Assembly (NCBI RefSeq): GCF_004299445.1
Contig: NZ_SCTC01000083.1
Location: forward strand, 109,552-173,551
DNA from: Phenylobacterium sp.
GTDB taxonomy: Bacteria > Pseudomonadota > Alphaproteobacteria > Caulobacterales > Caulobacteraceae
DNA length: 64,000 nt
Direction: 5' to 3'
Shown here: one piece after another, positions 42,517-49,322 of the stretch
Layout: the number at the start of each line of letters is the position of its first letter
How positions within the stretch are numbered: position 1 is the stretch's first letter
Translations under genes and position numbers: made by a program
The notes under the pieces: model-generated
The model's database searches: none
What the model was told of the DNA's origin: nothing
The model's input: only the letters and a program-made list of their open reading frames with translations

Positions 42517-43962
42517 TCAGGCGCCTACGAACGTCCCGTGCAGACTCACCGGCAGCGTCAGCGGCGCGCGCCAGGTGCAGACCGGGCCGTCCGCGATCCG
42601 GCGCGCATCGAACGCGTGCAGCTCGGTCGCCCCCGCCTTGGTGTTCACCGCTGGCGCCAGCAGCCAGCCGTCCAGCTCGCCCGAGCCGCCCGGCCGGGCC
42701 ACGAACACCGCCTCCTCCATCAGCATGCCCGCGCCGAAGTTGAAGGCGTCGGCCCTGCCGGTCTTCCAGTCGTGGCTGGCCAGCCCGTTGAACATCGGCA
42801 CGTCCGGCGCATCGCCCGCCGCGTGGATCGTGTAGCGCCGCGGCTCGGCCGTTCGCGCGCCGTTGCGCGGGAACTCGGCCGCCACGCCCACCGACTCGAC
42901 GCCGGCCTTGCCGTCGGGGCGCAGGGTCACCAGTCCCAGCAAGGGCGGCGCCTGGCGTTTGTAGGTCCCGGTCATCAGCGATCTGCCGTTCTCGCGGGCG
43001 AAGCTGGGGTCGGGGCTGAAGCAGCCGTCGAACCGGATCGTGCCGTCCGCGTCCTCCCACGCCCCGCCGAAGTGGAACGCGAACGCCGGCGGCAGCTCGT
43101 AGACCCGCCGCCGGGAGAAGTCCGCCTTGTCCACTACCAGGACCTGGCTGCCCATCTCGGGCCGCCACGAGAAGCTGTCGGCGTACGGTGTCGTGAACCG
43201 GTCCTGCACCCACGGCTGCAGGTAGAGCACCAGGTGGCGCGGCGTGGTGACGAAGTCGTGGATGTAGCTGGCCCGCGGCATGTCCAGCATCCGGGCTTCC
43301 TTCAGGGTCCCGTCCGCCGCCAGCCGCCAGACGATGGCCTTCGAGCCGTTGACGCCCAGGCTCCACACGTCGCCATCCGGCCCCCGGCTGGGGTGGGCCA
43401 GGAACGGCATGTGCTTCAGGTCGTCCCGCAGGGTGCGCACCCCCTTGGTCGACAGGTCGGCCGGGTCGACCGCGATGGGCGAGCCCGCCTCCCACAGCGC
43501 CCACAACTCGCCGCCCACCCGCATCACCGAGATGTTGGCCGCGTTGACGTCGTCGTTGTCGCCCACCTTGGCGCCGGGCCGCGCCGGCGTGCCGAAGCCC
43601 GGCGTGACCACCGCGTTCGCCGCGATGTCGGCGCGGCGCTTCGGCGTGTCGATGAAGCGGGCCTCCACCGTCGCGCGGCCGTCCGCGATCCGGTAGGCGC
43701 GCATCAGGCCATCACCGTCGAACCAGTGCTCGACCGACCCGCCAGGACGCCGGAACTTCCCCGGCCCGTTGCGGTACAGCGAGCCCGCCAGTCCCGCCGG
43801 CGCACGGCCGCGCACCAGGGTCATCGGCGTCCTCGGCACGTCGGCGTCCAAATCGGCGAACGCGGCCGACCAGGTGGGTTGCGCGGCCCGGGCGACCTCG
43901 GGGGTGATCAGGCTGGCGGCGGCGGTGGCGCAGAAGGCGCCCAGCAGTTGGCGGCGATCCAT
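42517..43962 (-). CDS. Carotenoid oxygenase (RPE65/CCD family), exported
   Basis: 481 aa from the ATG of MDRRQLLGAFCATAAASL, a Tat-like signal. The carotenoid cleavage dioxygenase beta-propeller is indicated by LYRNGPGKFRRPGGSVEHWF near the N-terminus and by histidines in FLAHPSRGPDG, YIHDFVTT, AFHFGGAWED and the terminal HGTFVG, the four-His iron site. Known reactions are oxidative cleavage of carotenoids, apocarotenoids or stilbenes. A periplasmic location would be unusual for carotenoid but suits lignin-type stilbenes. Five bp after the DUF2141 gene. Confidence 0.9.
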   Translation of the reverse strand: MDRRQLLGAFCATAAASLITPEVARAAQPTWSAAFADLDADVPRTPMTLVRGRAPAGLAGSLYRNGPGKFRRPGGSVEHWFDGDGLMRAYRIADGRATVEARFIDTPKRRADIAANAVVTPGFGTPARPGAKVGDNDDVNAANISVMRVGGELWALWEAGSPIAVDPADLSTKGVRTLRDDLKHMPFLAHPSRGPDGDVWSLGVNGSKAIVWRLAADGTLKEARMLDMPRASYIHDFVTTPRHLVLYLQPWVQDRFTTPYADSFSWRPEMGSQVLVVDKADFSRRRVYELPPAFAFHFGGAWEDADGTIRFDGCFSPDPSFARENGRSLMTGTYKRQAPPLLGLVTLRPDGKAGVESVGVAAEFPRNGARTAEPRRYTIHAAGDAPDVPMFNGLASHDWKTGRADAFNFGAGMLMEEAVFVARPGGSGELDGWLLAPAVNTKAGATELHAFDARRIADGPVCTWRAPLTLPVSLHGTFVGA

Positions 43963-43967
43963 GGCGC

Positions 43968-44396
43968 TCACCGGGCCATCGAGATGGTCTGGACGCCGGC
44001 GCCGGCGTTGACCTGGAAGGCGGCCTCGTCCCACTTGGGCGGGCCCATGGCCGCCTTGGCGTTGTTCGAGAAGCCGTAGGGCTCGGTCGGGATGCCGAAG
44101 GGGTTGGTCCCCATCTTCCCATCGCCGTTCACGTCGTGGAACGCCTTCACGGCGTAGCGGCCGGGGGCCAGACCCTCGAACGTCTTGCTGGCCGTGTCCC
44201 CGGTGACCGCGATCCGGTCCGCCGCCACCGGCGCGGCCTTGTCGCCATAGGCCTCGGCGCTGTTCACCAGCACGAAGTTGACCGCGCCCCTGGGCTCCAG
44301 GCCCGTGAAGGTGACGGTCAGGCTGGCGGTGTCGGCCGCCCTCGCCGCGAACGGCGCGGCGCACAGGGTGAGGGCGAGAAGCAGGGGAAGTCGCAT
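43968..44396 (-). CDS. DUF2141 secreted protein
   Basis: 142 aa from MRLPLLLALTLCAAPFAARA (signal peptide). The mature protein follows the DUF2141 pattern: LTVTFTGLEPRGAVNFVLVN, GRYAVKAFHDVNGDGKMGTN (a calcium-loop-like DVNGDG), FGIPTEPYGFSNNAK. Commonly found beside carotenoid oxygenases, as here, forming a two-gene operon. Role unknown. Confidence 0.9.
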   Translation of the reverse strand: MRLPLLLALTLCAAPFAARAADTASLTVTFTGLEPRGAVNFVLVNSAEAYGDKAAPVAADRIAVTGDTASKTFEGLAPGRYAVKAFHDVNGDGKMGTNPFGIPTEPYGFSNNAKAAMGPPKWDEAAFQVNAGAGVQTISMAR

Positions 44397-44481
44397 CGGG
44401 GAGAAGCTCCGGTCGGGGTGTTGACCCCACCCTGGCCGACCCCCGCGCCGCCCGCATCCGCCCATACGCAAACCGCCGCCG

Positions 44482-44516
44482 GCCGTTCGCGAACGACCCG
44501 TCCCGCCGTTCGCGAA
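44482..44516. promoter_or_regulatory. Tandem GCCGTTCGCGAA operator-like repeats
   Basis: The 12-mer GCCGTTCGCGAA occurs at 44482-44493 and 44505-44516, spaced 23 bp; each contains the palindrome TTCGCGAA. The pair lies 86-120 bp upstream of the DUF2141/carotenoid oxygenase operon and just past the stop of the preceding gene, a plausible activator or repressor site. Confidence 0.45.
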
Positions 44517-44523
44517 GCGTGAG

Positions 44524-45498
44524 TTACATCAGCGTGGCGCGCTGGGCCTGCGCGTAAGGCGAGTCGAAGGCCGTGACCTTCAGCGCCGTCCTCGCCTGAT
44601 CCACCCGGAGGTGGAACAGCGACTCCCAGTCCACACCCAGCAGCAGCTGCGTCTCGCGCCCCTGCGTCCAGCCCTTGAAGAGGCAGTCCAGCACCACCTC
44701 GATGTTGTCGGGCCGGCGCGCCGCCGCCGCGGTCAGGGTCACCGCGCTGGCCAGCGCCGAATAGTGGTGCCCCACCTGGCCCATCAGGAATCCGCCCATC
44801 GCCACCCGGTCCAGCGGCCGCAGCGAGTATCCTGCCACCAGCCCCCACAGAGGCATGCACTGGATCACCTGGACGTTGATGTGGTTCAGCGGCGCCGGCA
44901 TGTGGCGCAGGTAGGGAATCACGCTGGTCCAGTAGGCGTCCGCCGCCGGACTGCCCGGCCGCAGGATCTCCTGACTGAGGGCATAGCCCAGCGACGCCGG
45001 CGGGAACTGCGCGAGACGCTCGACGTCGAATGGCCCCGGGATCGGCCCCGCCGTCGCCTCGGCCACGCCGGGCAGCGCCAGCGCCGCCGCCGCCATGCGC
45101 GAGTTGATCCGGGGGTCCAACTCGCCGGCCATCTCCATCATCTGCTGCGCATAGCCCTGCCGGCCCGCGCCCACGGCGGGCGCCGCGATGTTCCACAGGT
45201 TGCGCCAGAACCCCTCGGTGATCGGCAGCGGGTCCGGCAGCCGCGTGCGTGGCGGAAACACCGCCCCGCCCAGCCACCCGGCCGCCGCATTGTCGAAGAT
45301 GTCGACCATTCGCTCGGGGGCCGCGGCGGCCACATGCACGGCCTTGGCCGCCAGCGCCCGCAGCCCCACGCGGGTCACGCCATGGCGAAGCCCCAGCGCC
45401 AGCGCGCCGGCGTCGCCGCGCCCCTCCTGCGCCATGTCCTCGAACGCGTCCCTTGTCGCCATCTTGGCCAAGTCCCGCGCCTCCCCCCTACTCACCAC
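44524..45498 (-). CDS. Coq4-like protein with degenerate metal motif
   Basis: 324 aa from a GTG; a TTG at 45471 (GGAGG 8 nt upstream) or ATG at 45462 are alternatives. No signal peptide. The C-terminal third resembles the COQ4 family: LWGLVAGYSLRPLDRVAMGG (217-236) aligns with the usual W-x-x-x-x-GY helix, and LLLGVDWESLFHLRVDQART near the end matches the VDWE tail. The diagnostic H-D-x-x-H zinc motif is absent at the expected place (QCMPLWG). So it may be a structural relative rather than a functional ubiquinone-biosynthesis factor. The N-terminal 150 residues are unassigned. Confidence 0.5.
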   Translation of the reverse strand: MVSRGEARDLAKMATRDAFEDMAQEGRGDAGALALGLRHGVTRVGLRALAAKAVHVAAAAPERMVDIFDNAAAGWLGGAVFPPRTRLPDPLPITEGFWRNLWNIAAPAVGAGRQGYAQQMMEMAGELDPRINSRMAAAALALPGVAEATAGPIPGPFDVERLAQFPPASLGYALSQEILRPGSPAADAYWTSVIPYLRHMPAPLNHINVQVIQCMPLWGLVAGYSLRPLDRVAMGGFLMGQVGHHYSALASAVTLTAAAARRPDNIEVVLDCLFKGWTQGRETQLLLGVDWESLFHLRVDQARTALKVTAFDSPYAQAQRATLM

Positions 45499-45682
45499 TC
45501 TCTAGTGGCCCAATCTACCCCCGCGCCCCCCCGGACTGCGGCGTTCGCCTCACAGGGGAATCATTCAACCCTAGGCGCCCCTCGGGCCGTCGTCACCGCG
45601 AAACCGCGCGAAGGTGTTGTCGTGACGCGCGCCGCTCGCCCGTCCTTGGGCTACGAACGCTCAGAGCCGAGAGACCATCACG

Positions 45683-46333
45683 ATGCGTCCCACCCTCACC
45701 GCCTTCCAGGCCTCGCCGGACCGCGGCCGCGGTCTGGCCCGCGACATGGGCGTCCGCTGGGCCTTCGAAGAGGTGGGCCAGCCTTACGACGTGCGGCTCG
45801 TCACCTTCGCCGAGATGAAGGGGCCGGCGCACCTGGCGCTCCACCCCTTCGGCCAGATCCCCACCTACGAGTCGGACGGCCTCAGCCTGTTCGAGTCGGG
45901 CGCCATCGTGCTGCACATCGCCCAGGAGCATCCGGGCCTCCTGCCCCACGCCTCCCACGGCCGCGCCCGCGCCGTCACCTGGATGTTCGCGGCGCTCAGC
46001 ACGGTCGAACCGCCTATCGTGGAGCGCTCCATGGCCGGCCTCGTCGAGCGCGACCGGCCCTGGTTCGCCGATCGCCTGCCGTTGCTGGACGAACGTATCG
46101 ACGTCCGCCTCACGCAGCTCGCCCGCCATCTCGGCGACTCGGCCTGGCTCGACGGCGACTTCAGCGCCGGCGACCTGATGATGGTCACGGTCCTGCGCCG
46201 CGCCGACCCCGCGATGCTGGCCCGCCACCCCACCTTGGCCGCCTACATCGCCCGCGCCGAAGCCCGCCCCGCCTTCCAGCGCGCCTTCGCCGCCCAGCTC
46301 GCCGTCTTCACCGCCCTGCAGTCCGGCGGCTGA
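45683..46333 (+). CDS. Glutathione S-transferase family protein
   Basis: 216 aa. N-terminal thioredoxin-like domain (GVRWAFEEVGQPYDVRLVTF), cis-Pro motif FGQIPTYESDGLSLFESGAI, and C-terminal helical domain with WLDGDFSAGDLMMVTVLRRA. The catalytic Ser/Tyr position is not obvious (region SPDRGRGLARDM). It is one of three GST-fold genes in the window and is convergent with the next one. Confidence 0.88.
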   Translation: MRPTLTAFQASPDRGRGLARDMGVRWAFEEVGQPYDVRLVTFAEMKGPAHLALHPFGQIPTYESDGLSLFESGAIVLHIAQEHPGLLPHASHGRARAVTWMFAALSTVEPPIVERSMAGLVERDRPWFADRLPLLDERIDVRLTQLARHLGDSAWLDGDFSAGDLMMVTVLRRADPAMLARHPTLAAYIARAEARPAFQRAFAAQLAVFTALQSGG

Positions 46334-46387
46334 GGCCTTTGCGCCCCGCAACCATCCGGTCAGCTTCGGCGACGACGTCCCGGGGCG

Positions 46388-46990
46388 TCAGGCCGCCTCG
46401 GCGGCCTTGAACGCCGGCCGTTCCTGTAGGCGGTCGGCATAGGCCGACAGGTTGGGGCAGTTTGCGAAGTCGGCGCCCATCCGCCGCGCCATCATGATCG
46501 CGTGGCCCGTGATCGTGTCGGCCACGGTGAACTCGTCGGCCATGTACTCGCGCCCCGCCATGTGCGCCTCGGCGGCGTCGAGCGTGCGGTTCAGCAGCTT
46601 CAGGGCGCGGGCCGCCATCTCCGGGTTGCGGCGGTCGGGCGGCAGCAGGATCGTCTCGACCACATAGTTGTTGATCGGCGGCATGATCATGCCTTCGGCA
46701 TAGTGCAGCCACTGTAGGTACATGGCGAAGTTCGGCGAGTCCGGGCCCCGGATCAGGTGCGGCGCGTACTTGGCGCCCAGGTACTGGGCGATGGCCGTGC
46801 TCTCCGAGATCGTCGTATCGCCGTCGATCAGGGTCGGGACCCGACCGTTCGGATTGATCCGCGTGTACTCCGGGCCGCGCATCTCCTTCTGCCCCAGCTG
46901 GAAGCGCTCCAGTTCATAGGGCTGGCCGATCTCCTCCAGCAGCCAGACCGTCCGCACGGCGCGCGAGTTCGGGGCGAAGTAGACTTTCAT
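46388..46990 (-). CDS. Glutathione S-transferase
   Basis: 200 aa. MKVYFAPNSRAVRTVWLLEE start with a Ser in the usual beta/theta-class catalytic position (N-S-R-A), cis-Pro and Ser for glutathione (NGRVPTLIDGDTTISESTAI), then a C-terminal domain with DEFTVADTITGHAI. Divergent from a TetR regulator across a 34-bp dyad operator, so it is probably induced together with the Rieske oxygenase by that regulator's ligand. Confidence 0.92.
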   Translation of the reverse strand: MKVYFAPNSRAVRTVWLLEEIGQPYELERFQLGQKEMRGPEYTRINPNGRVPTLIDGDTTISESTAIAQYLGAKYAPHLIRGPDSPNFAMYLQWLHYAEGMIMPPINNYVVETILLPPDRRNPEMAARALKLLNRTLDAAEAHMAGREYMADEFTVADTITGHAIMMARRMGADFANCPNLSAYADRLQERPAFKAAEAA

Positions 46991-47044
46991 GGCGTGTCCT
47001 CTCGTCTTGTTGGGCGACGCGGCGGGCGAAGGCCGGCGGCCGGC

Positions 47045-47078
47045 CTTGCATTCTGGACCGATCGGTCCACTCTGCAAG
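47045..47078. promoter_or_regulatory. TetR operator: nested perfect palindrome
   Basis: A 16-bp perfect palindrome, TGGACCGATCGGTCCA (47054-47069), is flanked at equal distance by CTTGCA (47045-47050) and TGCAAG (47073-47078). The full dyad is 34 bp with only the 3-nt spacers unmatched. It sits in the 90-bp GST/TetR divergent gap and ends 2 bp before the TetR ATG. Confidence 0.75.
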
Positions 47079-47080
47079 TC

Positions 47081-47686
47081 ATGGCGCGCCCCGCGGAGTT
47101 CGATCGATCCAAGGCCGTGGACCGGGCCCTGCGTCTGTTCTGGCGCAAGGGCTACCAGGCCAGCTCGCTCGCCGACCTGCTGGAGGCGATGGGCATCGGG
47201 CGCAGCAGCTTCTACGCCGCCTTCACCGACAAGCGCAGCCTGTTCATCGTCTGCCTCGACCTGTTCGCCGAGCGCACGCTGGCCCTGCTCGAGCGGTCCT
47301 GCGCCCAGAGGCCGCCGCTCGATGCGCTGCAGGGCTTCTTCGAGGGCGACCTGTTCGGCGGGCGGGGCGAACTGCGCCAGTGGGGCTGCATGCTGGTGAA
47401 CACCTCGCTCGAGATGGCCGGGGTCGACGACGGCCTGGCCGCCCACGCCAGCCGCCACCTCGACCGGGTGCAGCACGCCTTCCAGGCCAGCCTGCGGACC
47501 GCCGGCGCGCCGCCCGCGCTCGCCGACGATCTGGCCGCCATGCTGATGCTGGTGAACGAGGGCGTCCGGGTCTCCAGCCGCCGCGCGGCGCCCGACGCCC
47601 GGTCCTCGCCCGCCATCGCCGCCATCTTCCGCCTGGTGCGCAGCGCCATCGCCGTCCCGCCCGTCAGCAGAGAGATCACGCTATGA
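47081..47686 (+). CDS. TetR-family transcriptional regulator
   Basis: 201 aa from the ATG 2 bp after the dyad operator; the space for a ribosome site is occupied by the operator arm, so translation may be leaderless. N-terminal helix-turn-helix: FDRSKAVDRALRLFWRKGYQ, SSLADLLEAMGIGRSSFYAA, FTDKRSLF. The C-terminal ligand domain contains GCMLVNTSLEMA, typical of the ComR/AcrR-like subgroup. It overlaps the Rieske gene by 4 nt (ATGA). Likely represses itself, the oxygenase and the divergent GST. Confidence 0.92.
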   Translation: MARPAEFDRSKAVDRALRLFWRKGYQASSLADLLEAMGIGRSSFYAAFTDKRSLFIVCLDLFAERTLALLERSCAQRPPLDALQGFFEGDLFGGRGELRQWGCMLVNTSLEMAGVDDGLAAHASRHLDRVQHAFQASLRTAGAPPALADDLAAMLMLVNEGVRVSSRRAAPDARSSPAIAAIFRLVRSAIAVPPVSREITL

Positions 47687-48912
47687 GACACGAACTCCAG
47701 GTCGAGATCCTCAAGGAGCTCATGCAGCAGCTCGACGAGGGCCGGAACGTCGACGCCGGCGTCCAGTACCGCGTGCCCACCGCCGCCTATGTCTGCCCCG
47801 ACCAGGCGGCCCGGGAGTGGGACGCCTTCTTCCGCAACCACCCCCAGCTGATCGGCCTGTCGCAGGACCTGCCCGAGCCGGGCGCGTTCTTCACGCTCGA
47901 CGACTTCGGCACGCCGCTCCTGGCCACGCGCGACAGGAACGGCGTCTTCCGCGCCTTCCTCAACGCCTGCCGCCACCGCGCGGTGAAGGTGGCCTCGGAA
48001 CCGCGCGGCAAGCAATCGGTCTTCCTCTGTCCCTTCCACAACTGGAGCTACGCCAACACCGGCGACCTCCTCGCCGTCCCCAACGAGGATCACTTCGGCG
48101 CCATCGACAAGTCGTGCCACGGCCTCATCGCCCTGCCCGCGGTCGAGCGCGACGGCCTGCTCTGGGTGCATCCCCAGGCCGACGGCCACCTGGATGTCGA
48201 CGAACTTCTGGGCGCCGAGCTGGCGGCCGAGCTGGCCTCGTTCGACCTGGCCCGCCACGGCTTCGCCGGCGCCACGCCCATCCCCGGCGACCTCAACTGG
48301 AAGTTCGCCAACGACACCTTCGGCGAGACCTACCACTTCGGAAAGCTGCACAAGGACACGCTGGGCCGCGTGTTCTACGGCAACAACCTCCACTTCAAGG
48401 AGTTCGGCCGCCACCACCGCTTCGTCACCGCCAGCCGCGGCATCGACCGCCTGCGCACCCTGCCCGAGTCCGAGTGGAGCGTGGTGGGCGCCACCTTCGT
48501 GCTCTACCACCTGTTCCCGAACATCCAGCTGATCTGCAGCAGCGAGAGCGCCACCCTGATCCGCATCTACCCCGACCCCGCCCATCCGGGCCGCTCGGTC
48601 ACCAAGGTCAGCTTCTACTTCTCGCCCGAGACCGCCGCCGAGGCCGCGGCCCGCGATGCGGCCGGCGTCGATCCGCGCGCCGTCTACGATCCCTCCAACG
48701 ACCGCCGCGGCCCCAGCCTCCAGGCCTCGTTCGAGGTCTTCAAGAGCACCATCGCCCAGGAAGACTACGTGATGGGCGCGCTGCAGCAGCGCACCGCAGA
48801 GAGCGGCCAGCTCAAGGAGGTCATCCTCGGCCGCAACGAGCCGGCCCTGCACCACTTCCACCGCAACTACCGCGAGGCGCTGAACCAGCCGCCCCTGGAG
48901 CCGGTGGGGTAG
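47683..48912 (+). CDS. Rieske non-heme iron oxygenase, alpha subunit
   Basis: 409 aa. Rieske [2Fe-2S] motif C-x-H at 96-98 (ACRHRAVKV) and C-x-x-H at 116-119 (LCPFHNWSY). The catalytic domain has the mononuclear-iron histidines in NDTFGETYHFGKLH (His 218, His 223); the Asp ligand is expected near residue 365 (QEDYV region). Family role: aromatic or alkyl-substrate hydroxylation with electrons from separate reductase components, none of which lies here. Coupled to the TetR gene. Confidence 0.92.
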   Translation: MRHELQVEILKELMQQLDEGRNVDAGVQYRVPTAAYVCPDQAAREWDAFFRNHPQLIGLSQDLPEPGAFFTLDDFGTPLLATRDRNGVFRAFLNACRHRAVKVASEPRGKQSVFLCPFHNWSYANTGDLLAVPNEDHFGAIDKSCHGLIALPAVERDGLLWVHPQADGHLDVDELLGAELAAELASFDLARHGFAGATPIPGDLNWKFANDTFGETYHFGKLHKDTLGRVFYGNNLHFKEFGRHHRFVTASRGIDRLRTLPESEWSVVGATFVLYHLFPNIQLICSSESATLIRIYPDPAHPGRSVTKVSFYFSPETAAEAAARDAAGVDPRAVYDPSNDRRGPSLQASFEVFKSTIAQEDYVMGALQQRTAESGQLKEVILGRNEPALHHFHRNYREALNQPPLEPVG

Positions 48913-49322
48913 AGCCTGCGCCGGTTTGGATCGATCTCCAGGACTGGAGGCTCGAGCCCTTTGATTTAGAGTGCGTTCTGGGGCGAAACCGGTTTCCGCG
49001 TTCGCCCAACGCGCTCTAGGCGAGGCGGTCTCGCACCCGCCGCCTCGCCCGTCGCCGCCGCACGGCCGCCGCCCCTCAGGGCTCGGCCGCGGCGGCGGCG
49101 CATGGGCGACGGCTAAGCGCGCGCACACGAAAACGGGTTCTGTCCCGTCTTCCCTGACGGCCATCGGGGCGGCCTGGCCCGCGCGACCAGACAGGTGCGA
49201 CCCCCGTCACACCCCTGCCGTCAAACAAGCTTGAGTGTGTCGCGGCAAGTTCGTGCAGGCGTCCGGGAACCATCACCAAAGGATCGAGACCGGTCGCTAC
49301 GCCTGCCCCTCAAATCGAGGGG
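48913..49322. other. 410-bp gap with palindromic elements
   Basis: No gene supported. It contains the palindromic repeat at 48967-49018 and a very GC-rich imperfect inverted stretch at about 49038-49112. The right end (from 49230) is the leader of the TonB receptor gene with CGAGGGG just before its ATG. Confidence 0.6.
48967..49018. repeat. REP-like palindromic repeat
   Basis: TAGAGTGCGTT (48967-48977) and AACGCGCTCTA (49008-49018) form the outer arms. Inside, GGCGAA (48982-48987) and TTCGCC (49000-49005) pair around GAAACCGGTTTCC. The core and layout match a dispersed palindrome I know from alphaproteobacterial intergenic regions. Only one copy occurs in this window. Confidence 0.65.

Noticed and set aside
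41303..43504. A 733-codon reverse frame joining the kinase to upstream sequence
   Set aside because: Only the last 259 codons are kinase-like; the rest is antisense of the PEP-CTERM remnant and an out-of-frame shadow of the carotenoid oxygenase gene.
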